A stretch of 64,000 bases of DNA from Zhengitettix transpicula (Eukaryota; Arthropoda; Insecta; Orthoptera; Tetrigidae), in assembly GCA_037074705.1 (NCBI GenBank), contig CM073590.1, forward strand, positions 35,983,895 to 36,047,894. Reading direction: 5' to 3'. The position numbers were made by a program, and so were the translations under genes. This document shows positions 46,130 to 57,129 of the stretch, in pieces; the first letter of the stretch is position 1, and the number at the start of each line of letters is the position of its first letter. Below the pieces are notes generated by a model. It ran no database searches. It was not told the origin of the DNA and was given only the letters and a program-made list of their open reading frames with translations.

Positions 46130-46335
46130 TAGTTAAAAGTCAGGTTGGCAAAATCACGATCGGGCCGTGAATCGAACAGGGCCTTGCGCTTTATACGTGC
46201 TCTAACCACTGAGCCATCAGAGTCGACTGCAAGCCAGGTACGAGTTTTCTCCGTCCATTTTATAAATAGCCACAGCCAAATTCGCAACGACCTAACTTTT
46301 AGGACTGTATGAAGATTGGACATTAATGTCAATTA
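46130..46335 (-). mobile_element. tRNA-derived SINE (family B)
   Basis: On the minus strand box A reads GATGGCTCAGTGGTTAGAGC (about 46199-46218) and box B reads TGTTCGATTCACGG (about 46166-46179), a normal tRNA-like spacing. The upstream and downstream arms do not form an acceptor stem. The head differs from family A at 9.6, 49.0 and 63.0 kb, so this is a second SINE family. Body extent uncertain. Confidence 0.65.
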
Positions 46336-46339
46336 ATAC

Positions 46340-47025
46340 GGTGCTACGTTCGAAACTTTCCTTCTCTTCTTTCCTAAATTCATAATATACTTAAGGGCCG
46401 TGTAGCATAGTATCTCATTTTAAATAAGTCGGTTCGAAAGAACATACGTTGTCTCGTCACACCTCCGCCCGGGTTGATATCGCAAATCAAACTGCGTAGT
46501 GCACTACGGAATCTCCAGTTCTCCTTCCCAACTCCTACACATCAACTTTGTGCCATCTACATATCAATTTCGTCTACACAACTACTTCCATTCTCCATAA
46601 AACACTCCACACATTAACTTTTATTCCCACATTAACTTCTCTTAACAAAAAATGGTGTTTACAAACCGTCTCTCCACGAAATTATGCACAGTACGATTCT
46701 ACTGAGTTCTCCCCATTAAACTGTGTATCTCTCTCGTTCTCTGCAGAGTTTTTATAAAAAGAGAGGTTCATGTCATACCTCAAATCTTTTACTCCTTCTT
46801 CTATCACCCTCTAATCACATATTTCGTTCGGGTTCCAAATACGCCCTTTTCACACTCCCAACATAATCGTCAAATCATTGTCACCAAATTTACCAACCAG
46901 GTGGTCTTTGACCGAAATTGGTACTGCGTCTTTTTCAAGTAGCAACTGGGAGTTATATTTCAAACTACCTGTTTTACATGTGTTAACGTTCCGCTGTCGG
47001 GCTAACCTCAAACTTTGAAATTCCA
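46340..47025. other. Unassigned stretch
   Basis: Pyrimidine-rich AT DNA. No recognisable feature, although it may include 5' sequence of the Penelope-like element that follows. Confidence 0.4.
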
Positions 47026-47588
47026 TTCGTCATCGCTCATCACAAAGCAAATTCCCAAATACAGTTTAAATGTGAAAAAAACAGACAACAAAAATACCCT
47101 CGTCACACCATGGAAATAAATAAACATATTCTAGAATGATTATGACAGCGGAATTCAATAGATTTGAAAATATGATAATTATTGTACAAGAATTAAGACG
47201 AATAAGAAAGGTAGCCAATTCCACATTTTACTCCTTATTCATCACCTCAGCCAACATTTACAGAACTTAAGCCCTTCCTAAAATACACAAACCTGACCTA
47301 TCTTTTAGAATTATTATTGGTTCTACTGTCAGCCCCCCCACACAACATTTCCTCCTACATTCATAACTCGTTATCTAAAGCCCTCTATGAATAAAACCAT
47401 TATTCTGTTAAAATTCTTACCAATTTATTTATAAAATCAAGCACCTCACCGTCCCTCATGACCACACTTTAATTTCTCTTGATCTCGTTTCCTTATTCAA
47501 TTCTATTCTCAATTATTTAGTTATTAACAGTTTCAAAAACAAATGTCAGATTTTCAATCAATATACTAAAATTCCACTTCTTGATATT

Positions 47589-48060
47589 TTGTGCTTTATA
47601 AATCTAATCCTCAATTCCACTTATTTCAAGTTTAATCAGGTATACAATCATCAAATCAAAGGTTCTCCTTACTTTGCTGTGATACTCATGAGAGTTTTAG
47701 AAAATTCTTGTCTTTCTATACTTCCTGTCCAACCTCTTTGCTACATCAGATATGTAGATGACATTTTTTTGCATTGTTAATACCTCTCAAATCTACCTTA
47801 TACTCAATACTTTCAATAATTATCGTCCCAACTTACAATTCACTTATGAACTTGAATTTAACCATTCTCTTAATTTTCCTGATGTCACTGTATCCATTCA
47901 CAATACTTACATTCTCACCAATTGGTTCAGAAAACCTACATACACTGGACGTGTTCTCAATTATCTTTCTGATCATCCACCAACTAAAAGAGAGCTATGG
48001 TATACAATCTTGAAGACAGAGCTATATTACTTTCTAACCCACATGTTCCATCAATACAAC
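47589..48060 (+). pseudogene. Penelope RT core with YVDD and thumb
   Basis: Two overlapping reading frames cover the palm and thumb. The first (47589-47777) ends in LCYIRYVDDIFLHC. The second (47758-48060) carries YLILNTFNNYRPNLQFTYEL, FPDVTVSIHN and WFRKPTYTGRVLNYLSDHP. A single frameshift near 47770 separates them. The two catalytic aspartates of motif C are intact, but motif A upstream is disrupted. Confidence 0.85.
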
Positions 48061-48135
48061 TGATATATTGTCCGAAACATTCTAAACTCCAATGAGTACC
48101 CATTAAATTTAATTATTAAGCACATAAACAACAGA

Positions 48136-48612
48136 TTGAACGAATTACAATATCCTACTGTCAATCGTCCCCAAACACCTCAAGCCAAATTTTTTCTCCT
48201 ACTCCCTTATTACAAATTTCTACAACAGACATTTATCCAAGAATTCAAAGAATATCAAATATTCATCATTTACAGATCCACTAATACCCTTTCCTACTTG
48301 ATTAAACACCACAAGGACCCAATTGGCACCTACAGCAAACATTGTGTTGTTTACAAAAACTCTTGCTCCAATTATAATTCCTTTTACATAGGGCAAACAA
48401 AACGTTCCCTTAATACACGTATCAAGGAACATATATCTAATATCAAACTTCCCATTGATAAACAATCTGTAATATCCAAAAACATAATCAATTCTAAACA
48501 TACATTTGATTGTAAAAATGTTAAGAATTTAGACATTGACACCAGGTACAATTCCAGACTCATTTCAGAGATGCTTCACATTAAATCAAACATCACAGCT
48601 ATTAATGTACAA
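48136..48612 (+). pseudogene. Penelope GIY-YIG endonuclease C-terminal domain
   Basis: Open for 159 codons. Shows the Penelope linker TNTLSYLIKHHKDP, then CVVYKNSCSNYNSFYIGQTK (GIY position changed to VVY, YIG intact), SLNTRIKEH (the conserved arginine and histidine) and later SRLISEMLHI (glutamate expected in the active site). The nuclease is thought to nick the target for reverse transcription. This is the best-preserved part of the element and could be a near-intact domain, but the RT upstream is broken and no start is defined. A diverged copy is at 62.3-62.6 kb. Confidence 0.88.
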
Positions 48613-48784
48613 TAAACACACTATGAAACTCAACAGTTGCTATGATCCCTTATTATTACGCTAAACCTTCTGTTTTCCCATTGTCGTTGCTCCCTTCTCG
48701 TTAAGATAACCCTTCGGTTCTCCCATTGACGTTGAATTTTCGTCGCTTTTGAGTTTCGTTCAACTGACAAGTGCAGTTGTATCG

Positions 48785-48905
48785 CTCTAGGCTCTTCTTC
48801 GCACCTGAGAAAAGGGACAAGGATCCCAGAAACGTTGTTTGGTATGTATATTATCAATTTTTTGTCTGAATTGGCTATCTTTCTTATTCATTATTTTTCA
48901 TTTTA
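48785..48905 (+). other. Penelope 3' tail with hammerhead-like hairpin
   Basis: CTGAGAAAAGGGACAAGG then ATCCCAGAAACGTT (48805-48836). Stem GGGA/TCCC lies between a CTGAGAA-like and a GAAAC box. It continues to TTTTTTGTCTGAATTGGC. Same tail as at 3.9 and 62.8 kb, and minus-strand at 33.0 kb. Confidence 0.6.
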
Positions 48906-49044
48906 ATAATAAGGACTGTTGAAAATTTGGAAAGTCCATGTGTTCCGTCACGGTCTCAGAGTTTTTGGTTGAATTTCAACTGAAATTCTTTTACGGATCA
49001 GGCTTCAGTTACGATAGCTAGAGCGGTTGGTCAAGAATTGCGTG

Positions 49045-49238
49045 CCTCCTGTGGTGTAGGGGTCATCGTGACTGCCTGACGTCACAGAGGTCCTGGGTTC
49101 GACTCCCGCTGAGGTCATGAATGTTTGTGTGCGTGACATAAATTTCGTCAAATCAATCCCCGACAAGGAAAAAAATGAGTCCCCATATTGAGTTGCTAAT
49201 AACCAGAGATGTTGATGCGACTGTAAATATATCAATTA
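49045..49238 (+). mobile_element. tRNA-derived SINE (family A), copy 3
   Basis: Box A TGGTGTAGGGG at 49052-49062 and box B GGTTCGACTCC at 49096-49106. The body has GTGCGTGACA, TCGTCAAATCAATCCCCGAC and ends ACTGTAAATATATCAAT, matching the ending at 63.36 kb. Polymerase III SINE; no tRNA fold. Confidence 0.8.
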
Positions 49239-49239
49239 A

Positions 49240-51180
49240 GTCAGGAAGTAGACGTAATGCTTCACCTCACACGAGGATTTAATTTCCACGTTTTGAACGT
49301 TGAATCAATAGTACGAATGTAAATTTTGTTAAGAACGGATTTTTATTAAAAAATCACGTAAAAAACATTTGATTATAAATAAACAATATTTTTACGTAAC
49401 GTCACGGATTGTGTAACTGTTTTGATTCCGTGTGTGTGGTCCTCATACAACCTTTAATGTAAAGTGTTCCATACTCACCAATTTGAAAGTGGATTTTGAA
49501 CTCGGGTTAATATGAGATTTTGAACAATTATTTTAATTATAAACGTTTCTGGAACGAAAAGGGAATCACGATCAGCAATTTTATTTATTTCACACAAATG
49601 AATTTTCTATCATTATAACCGACAAACTGAAATCAGACCAATTCTTTTTTAAACTGAAACAGGGTTCTACCAAACTTTAAAATAAATTATATTCTCAAAG
49701 TACCTGATTTATTTAAATTCTGAATTTTTTCATTATATTATGGCTCTCGAATGTGACATTATTATTTTTAACCTGTTTTTTTTTTATATTTCAGATAATA
49801 TCTCATTGAAAAAATATATGCACTTCGTAGAAGAGGGAGAGACCTGTGCATTTTATACAACTGATTGACTACATAAAATAAATTAAATAATATTACTACA
49901 TAAGAATCTATATGTAGTAGGTAAACTCATCTACGTACGTTTTTTTTTCTTTTGCGGAAAGATAATTAACCCGTGCGATTCGATCTGGAGGTAAACATTA
50001 AAATTCCTTTTTAAGGAATAAAACGTTTATTAGAACATAAGAAGCAAACTATAGCCAAGGAAAATACTTGTAGAAGCCGCAAGGGAAAGGTATTATTATC
50101 ATTCTTCTAAATGGTATTAATTCTTCAAGACTACATACCCTATACACGTCGTGGAATAATAAAACCAGTTCTAGAAACTTCATTTAAGTGATTTTTAAAA
50201 ACAAGAGCAGTATATTCGATTGAAGCAGCAGAAAAATTATCTTCAGATCCTGAACTCCCGTCGCAGCCTCGTCAACTGAAGAACAAAGAGAGCAACAGGG
50301 AAGTCACCTTACACGTGGCAATGCAACCCGAGTGCCGTTAATACCGCATTGATCAGAACCCGATGCCCTGACATTCGGGAACTACCTACGAGTTCTCCCC
50401 CGGGCAGGCTTCGATTCAATTTCCATACATTGCAGAAATATTCCGACAGACCTCTTCTTTTGATTCTCAGTTATTGACTATCCCCGTATATTGACGTCAA
50501 AATCGGCAACTTCATCACGAAATACAAGAGAATAAGGGTTTCACACCCTTGGAGCTGTTGTTTGTTGCTACGTCACTCAAAACTTATTGCATACTATTAT
50601 TGCGATTATAAACCGCGATTTCCATCAGTATTTTTCGAAAAGTAATTCATGTGATTATTTTCGTGTCAATATTATTTTTTTAAATTTATCTTAAATTATT
50701 AATGTGCCTTGATTTTTGTGCATCTTTTAATATCAAATAATTTTTTATTTTTAATACGAAACGGTAAAATGAAATATAAAATAATACAATTTTTACTTGA
50801 ACAATTTTTTTAATATAAGAAATATATCGTTTCTTCTTGTTTTTTGTGTGCCACTCATTAGCAGAACTTTTTTTATTATTCATACAAGTAACAAGCCATT
50901 TTTTATTTCCAAAAAATATAATTAGATTTGGCAGTAATAGCGAAAGAGATACCATTTTTACATGAAAAAGATGAAAATGACGAAGTCTCTACCTCATTAA
51001 ACATAAAGGCGGCATGGATTATACGACGACCAAAACCAACGTCCAGGTTGTCCACAGGATTAGCAGAGAAGTGTAGTCCATTCTCAGGTTAATTGCTATT
51101 AACTGTCTCACTGACAAATTGGCTGGTTCTATCCCGTAGTATTCTTCCTGCACTTAATTTGCAGAGCTACACTTACTGAC
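49240..51180. other. AT-rich stretch with one GC-balanced island
   Basis: About 50230-50580 is GC-balanced and unique here (for example AACTACCTACGAGTTCTCCC). The rest is AT-rich with no recognised feature. Confidence 0.4.
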
Positions 51181-51184
51181 TGAC

Positions 51185-51530
51185 CCCTTTCCCAGGCTAC
51201 ACGAGCGTAATAGACGTCGTGACAACTCCGCTTTAATAGGATAGGAAGGAATTTGGATGCGGAAGGAAAGAGCAAGGTAGCTAAGGGTTAAGTAGGCTAG
51301 AGCTATAGGATCATACCCGGCATTCTCCTAAAAGTGATACAGGACAAACCCTAAAAAACTTGTATCACGTAGGTCGGGCTCTAGGCACTTGTCCCACCCC
51401 CTTCCGACAACTGGAGCTGTGTTTTATATGGGGACGCAACATTTCTTTCTCCTTGCCCAGGTCTGCGTGCCCGGATCATACACCTATCAAAACTCATCCA
51501 AGTACCTCGGCTTCTAACCCTATGCCCAAA
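51185..51530 (-). mobile_element. GC-rich structured retroposon, copy 10 (old)
   Basis: Diverged minus-strand copy: CCCAGGCTACACGAGCGTAA at its tail end, then ATGCGGAAGG, ACCCGGCATTC and CACTTGTCCCACCCCCTTCC, with several deletions. It ends near CATACACCTATCAAAACTCA and AAGTACCTCGGCTT. Confidence 0.75.
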
Positions 51531-51559
51531 ACGTTACGTATCTATATATTTTTTGTGAC

Positions 51560-53480
51560 ACAAGACTCCTGTCTCTCGAAAATTCTCTCGGGTTATCGCC
51601 CTGCTTCGCGCCAACCATAATGAGCATTTTGTACCTCCAGAGTTACTCCGCCAATACTGTCCGTTCATTACATGACATGCTAAGTGAAATTATTCTCTGG
51701 TCCTTCTATTCTAGTATTCCCTAATATTCTGACTTGTCCGAATGTTCCATACATTGGTTACCCCCAAAATACTTTATCCGAATATATTTTTTTCTAATCA
51801 TTGAATCTTCTGAATTAGTATTGGGTATCTCGTTAAAATTTTCTTGTTAATATTTTTTTATATTTACAACTCATTTCTTACATTTGAACCTCCTCCGGCA
51901 CTTTCGACGCTAAGCAGACTAACACTCACCTTTGTAAAACTTTATCACTAGAATGAGTCGTATAGCGTGAAAATGTTCCACTGAACACGATGCAACACTT
52001 GCCATCTATGTAGCTAAATTCTTCCTTTTGGATGAAGGTCTTCAGAAATTTACTCATATTCTTAGTCTGTACCGCTTCCTGCCATGATTTTATTGTACAT
52101 GGAAAAATTCACAAACGGGTATCAGCGTTAATAAGTAAACGCTTGTTTACGTTTCCACAGTTGAAGCACGCTATTGCGCGCAGCGCAATAAGTTTCATTA
52201 ACGAATTCACCAGATTACTGTTCAAGTTTTCAGAGTATATAAATAAGATAATTTAAAATTTAGTCTAAGGATAAGTTTTGAGTGCAAAAAGAAGAAACTG
52301 AAAGAGAAAGTTCTAAATCCGATGCGGGAAGTGATGATGTGTACACAAGTAAATGGTTTTGCGTCGACAATATGTTGTTTCTCAAGTATCGGAATCGAAC
52401 AAAAGGAATGGAATTCTGAAGAACTTCAAATACACGATGTGTAGTTGAGATTCAGTTGTTCCAAATCGTCCAACAGTAAATCCATCATTAATTCACTGTT
52501 CCCACATTGTTATTCTAGTTTGAAGACTTGTTGCGATCATACCTTATGACGGGTTTGCGTTCTTCCGTTTTTCTTCACTGTTAACTGTGATAAAAGAAGA
52601 ATAAGCGATTAATAAATCCTCCTCGGTGAATATTGGGCCGCTAAATTCCACAGATATGGATGGCACTAGACCCAGCTTTACCAACTGGCATAGTGTGAAT
52701 GTAAATTTAGATTTGTATTTACTTAACCGGCGACTTTAAATAAGTGTTACTTAAGTCTGTCTTAACTACATAAATACTTGAATTGTAGCTTTTCCTTATT
52801 TTACTTAGTTTAACTTTCATTACTGGTAGCTTTCGTTATTTCACAATAACACAATAAGAAAAATGCCTGAGAGCATTGGGAAGGGTAATGGTACGGTGAT
52901 AACTAGAGTGGGCAGCGAACCAACGTAAATCGAAAGCATACTTCCTTCACAGCAGGAGGGAGAAACATATTAGGCCTGAGCAGAAAAATGCAACAATGGT
53001 GAGCAATATCGCGAGAACTCATCTCGTAGCGGGGCGCGAACCCTCACCGCAACTTCCTCGCACCTTACATAAGCCATGGACTAGTATTGTCTGTTGTGCG
53101 CGTTGCGTTAATGACTTTCCCAATAAGAGGAATTTGTATCAGAGGAGCATTGTGTTGCAACATCCTGGCCTATTGCTTATTTACATGCTTTCCTGCCATA
53201 AGGAAGCGCGATATTCCCACATCTTGCGTTTCTTCTGCGCCGTAAACGCATTTGGACGGAGACGAGAAATAGCGTCTATCTTTCACGTAATAAATTACTT
53301 CCCTTCCCGTCCTGCATTTCTCTGTTTGCGAAATGGTGTCGCAGGAATTTCATGCCTTAGATCGCATACAATTTACTCGAAAATATTGACCCTTTTTCTC
53401 GTTTTGGAATTTGGTAGTTCATTACGTTCTACTACACATTTCCAAATTGTTTAATGTGTCTTAATATTGTAATAAAATAT
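51560..53480. other. Unassigned stretch
   Basis: Includes the 152-codon ORF 52996-53451 (plus), one of the longest in the window, in moderately GC-balanced DNA. I recognise no domain, signal peptide or repeat in it. A chance ORF is more likely than a gene. Confidence 0.4.
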
Positions 53481-53488
53481 TGTAATAT

Positions 53489-54621
53489 TGTAATAAAATA
53501 ATTGCCCCACGTTGGTGAAGCCATAAATGTAATAAACAACTATTAGGGTTTAATTAAATGCATCAATTAACAAAAAAATTAATTAAAATTTGAATAATTA
53601 GCCACACGTTGAAGACGTCGAATATAATGATTAAAAAGGTGGTCTTTAAATAATAGGAATAATTAACAACATTTACTAAGCTTTAAAAGAAATTTATTAT
53701 TGTTGATAAATTTACAATGTACAAGATCTATTTTTCACGCCGAAATCCATCCAGTTAAAACAAAAACTTAAATTTTCATTTATTAATTCGTGGCATTTTT
53801 GAACATACAGTTCTTATATCATTACAATCAAATTCGTCGAATCTCTTATCTCAGGGCCATAACTGGGTTTGATAATTAGAACAAAATCAATGTATAAACT
53901 GAACATTAACAATTCAAAATATACAAGGTTAACCTAAAACAATATGAAAATAAGTGAAAAGAAAACTGAACGAAACGAAAACTGAACGAAAACTGACTAT
54001 GCCTTTTTAATTATCGTTTACAAATTTATATCAAAATATTGTTACTCACGGACCGTCTGTCTGGTACCAGATATCTCTTTTTTATCATGAGAAATACCAC
54101 ACTAAAAAGCCATTTTTTACACACACTCTACACTTCATTTAAAAATTTTATATACACGATTAAAATACTCGTCCTCTGCTACCTGGAACCTCGTATGAGC
54201 CGTCCCCTTTGGTCTGCTAGTGGCTGCCGGTCCCCTCCATCTGATAATTGTTGAATCAGCGTGAAGCAACCATTTGCAAATTATTAAATACATCTCTCCG
54301 TAAAATATTTGCTTGCTTTCGTGTAGAAATACAGGATCTCGCCATTCGTACTTTATATCTGCAAACTTTACTGTTCGTTGCATTAGGTGAACTGAACTGT
54401 ATTATCTCTTCCCGTCGACTTTTAACTGTTTCATCTCTCGTACGTCACCATTCATAGCCGATTCCAGACTGGCGTTCTCCAAGACCATACTGAGTTTTCT
54501 CCGCGCGGTCTCCGTTGTTAAACAAAGGAAAAACTGCCTTCATTGTCGCCTTTACGCATTCGTACCGCTAACAATTTAATTATATTAAAAACAATTAATG
54601 GCCTCTTTAATTGGCATTACA
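53489..54621 (-). mobile_element. Solo LTR (copy C)
   Basis: Starts TGTAATAAAA, ends GGCATTACA, with ATAT on both sides (53485-53488, 54622-54625). Contains the tRNA-Lys-like GCCCCACGTTGGTGAAGCCA at 53504-53523 and the family core (minus strand AACCCAGTTATGGCCCTGAG, near 53860). No internal coding region adjoins. ORFs within it are incidental. Just outside, TGTAATAAAATAT-type units repeat at 53468-53500. Confidence 0.7.
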
Positions 54622-54629
54622 ATATCTAG

Positions 54630-56010
54630 ATATAAAATTAAATAAAAGTAAATAATTTTATTTTTAAGTTTGTGACAATTGTCATCCTACTGCTACAACC
54701 TGGTTTCGTTTGCACTTTGGATTCGAGAAGTCTTTTTATCAAGGAACGATTTTTATGTATTGTGATACGAATGCGTGCTGTTCTTAAATTATGGCTCTAA
54801 TTTAGTTCTAACCTAAATAAGTATGGGAAAATAGTCAGTTTTTGATCAGTAGCCTATAGTAGTGCTCCTCAGTGCCAGAATTGTTACCGGTCTACAACGG
54901 AAAAATTGGTCACAGCCCACAAGCACTCGAAGAAATAAATAATAGATTTAAAAGTTGTATTAAATTTACAAATACAAACAATGGGCACCCTGAGTCTTCA
55001 AGGATTGTTTAATTCCGTAGTAACAGAATAATGAAACAACGCTAGTTGGAAATTTTAAATTACTCACAACCAATTTACTGTTGAATTTACTTATTAAACA
55101 GACAGATGGGTTAGTTAGCGGGAAAAATTAAATATTAATATCTGAATTAATGATTGGAATTTGTTATACATATAACGCGGAACCTAAAATTTAAATGGTC
55201 ATATTACGAAATTTTTACATTCAAAGCAATTGTCAATACGTATTGAGCTTTCAGTGACAAATTCAACATTTCATAACAGCAGTGTGCATAGTAACTCATA
55301 TTTAATCTTCAATTATCAGTTATTTCTTTCTTTACCTCATAACTTAGAAAAGTAGTATACCAAATTAAATGCTACCAAAGAACACTTTGGAGTCCGTTAG
55401 AATAAGAAAAAAAAAGATTAACATTAAATTAATCTTCAAACATTTTAGTGGAATTTATGAAACAAAGTGTAGACCAAAAAATAATTTTCTTTATGACAAG
55501 CTTTTAAATATAATTAAGCTTATTAAGTGTCACTAATTTAACATCCATAAACTGGTATTTTTCAATTTTACTCCTGGCTTTTAATTCAACTTAGTAAAAT
55601 TTATGATTTATTTGCATTGCTGCTGCAAAATTATTTTTTTATTTTATTTTGATTCATAACATTCAATTAACTTTAGCTACATTAAATATTTCATTATTTA
55701 ATTTATAAAAAATTATTTAACATTTTTTTTAAAAAAATTATTTATTAAAAGCTAAGGCAATGGAATAAACTTTGTAAAGGTTTAATTTATGAAATTAATA
55801 CATGAAGTTTGAACAATTTCAATTGAAAATTTTATTTCAAGTTTATATATTTCAATTTTGAAATTTTGCATTGTATTTGGGTTATTAATACGTAGGGTAT
55901 TTGTGAACAATAATAAAAATATTGTATTATTTTTTAAATTTGACTAGCTATTACATCTCTTATAACGCAGTGCCCATTTACCATTACCTACTCACGCAGA
56001 TGTGAAATGT
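54630..56010. other. AT-rich unassigned stretch
   Basis: No gene, RNA or repeat recognised. Confidence 0.5.
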
Positions 56011-56011
56011 G

Positions 56012-56013
<2 letters not shown>

Positions 56014-56051
<38 letters not shown>
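56014..56051. repeat. (TA)n microsatellite, target of LTR copy B
   Basis: A TA run directly abutting the LTR at 56052. Confidence 0.9.
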
Positions 56052-56055
<4 letters not shown>

Positions 56056-56544
56056 GTAATTACTAATTATCAATTACTTAAAACGAGCCCCCACGTTGAG
56101 GTGCGAATTTTGTAGTAATTACTTTTAAATTATCAGAAAATTAAAATTTAATGATTGGATTTTAATTAAAAATCAATATTTTGAGCATACAAATAGATGA
56201 ATTTATTAAACCAAATTATTGAAGTTATATTACATATTAAAACTTGACAAACATACCACGGCTAGATCTCAGGGCCGACCATCGGGCCTACCATAAAGAA
56301 TATTTACGTTAAACTTTTGTCATTATTCCTTTAGGGTTTTGTTCCGATGTCTGTCAAAAACATTAGCTCTAAGAGCCGCTAAAACGTCAAATTATAGTCC
56401 TCCCTTTGGTCAACTTTTCCGCTGTCAATCATCATTTTATTATTTTTTTTTTATACAAGCCACCCAAGAATCCCCAGTCTGGGTTGGTAAACAAATCTTA
56501 TGAAATATGAACAAAATTTATGTCCTTCTTAACCGGGTATTACA
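56052..56544 (-). mobile_element. LTR (copy B), short form
   Basis: Minus strand starts TGTAATACCCGGTTAAGAAG at 56544 and matches the first 250 bp of copy A (25.8 kb) closely. The far end carries GAGCCCCCACGTTGAGGTGC (56085-56104), resembling the tRNA-Lys 3' end, then a decayed terminus inside the TA run. TA sequence lies on both sides. About 490 bp, shorter than the other copies through internal loss. Confidence 0.7.
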
Positions 56545-56779
56545 ATATATATATAATTTTAAAAGCTTAAAATTCAATTAATATTATGATTCATATATTC
56601 TTTTTACAATCCTAATATTTTTCACACGTAATTATTATTTAGAATAATTATACTTTATTGTAATTTCTAGTATCAGCCAATTTTAAATGAAATAAATAAA
56701 TACATACACGCTTAAACTTGGTAAACGTATGACTTACAACAATGGTCATTGTAGGGGAGAGAGGTATAAGCAACCCTTA

Positions 56780-57115
56780 CAACCTACAGGAGTAGAGGTG
56801 GTAAGGGACTGAAATTGAAAACTGCGAAAACAACCGAAATTGGTGTCGAATCCCAAAGATTGTGGGTCACTAATCTGTTTGTTTGACAGTCCAGACGATG
56901 TAATAAGTATATCAGCTTTATTCCGCTTCGAGGTGACGGTGAATGGAAAAATAATATGTTCAAAACGAGGGAGATTGGTATCGAATTAATATATTTGGGT
57001 CCCGCTGAGTTGAATGTTGACATTCCCCGTGCCAGTTAAGTTGACGTTCAGCCCCCATCAACATGGTGGGTGGGTGAGAAGGGGTCCTTCATTTGGGAAT
57101 GAGATATATGTAAAC
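56780..57115 (+). mobile_element. Helitron-derived fragment
   Basis: AAAACAACCGAAATTGGTGTCGA near 56825 (shown here as ACAACCGAAATTGG) and the following GTGGGTCACTAATCTG resemble the modules at 39280-39350 in the complete Helitron. No terminus is present. Low copy-to-copy identity. Confidence 0.45.
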
Positions 57116-57129
57116 ATAACGATGATTTG

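Larger units (their letters stand above)
47030..48905 (+). mobile_element. Penelope-like retroelement (RT + GIY-YIG), degenerate
   Basis: Conserved Penelope blocks appear in order across frames: ALPKIHKPDLSFRIIIGST near 47262, ISLDLVSLF near 47474, STYFKFNQVYNHQIKGSPYF near 47618, LCYIRYVDDIFLHC near 47738 (RT catalytic YVDD), then NWFRKPTYTGRVLNYLSDHP near 47920. A GIY-YIG endonuclease domain ends at 48612 and a 3' tail lies at 48785-48905. Penelope-like elements combine this RT with a GIY-YIG nuclease. The RT half is broken by frameshifts and stops. Related fragments lie at 3.9, 33.0, 58.7-59.5 and 62.3-62.9 kb. Confidence 0.88.

Noticed and set aside
49041..49115. tRNA-like sequences at 9.6, 28.5, 46.2, 49.05 and 63.06 kb
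   Set aside because: Box A and box B are present, but acceptor and anticodon stems do not form. Shared bodies or tails make them SINEs rather than tRNA genes.
52996..53451. 152-codon ORF, one of the longest in the window
   Set aside because: No domain, no start context, no splice structure or homologous repeat that I can recognise. A chance ORF in GC-balanced DNA is simpler.
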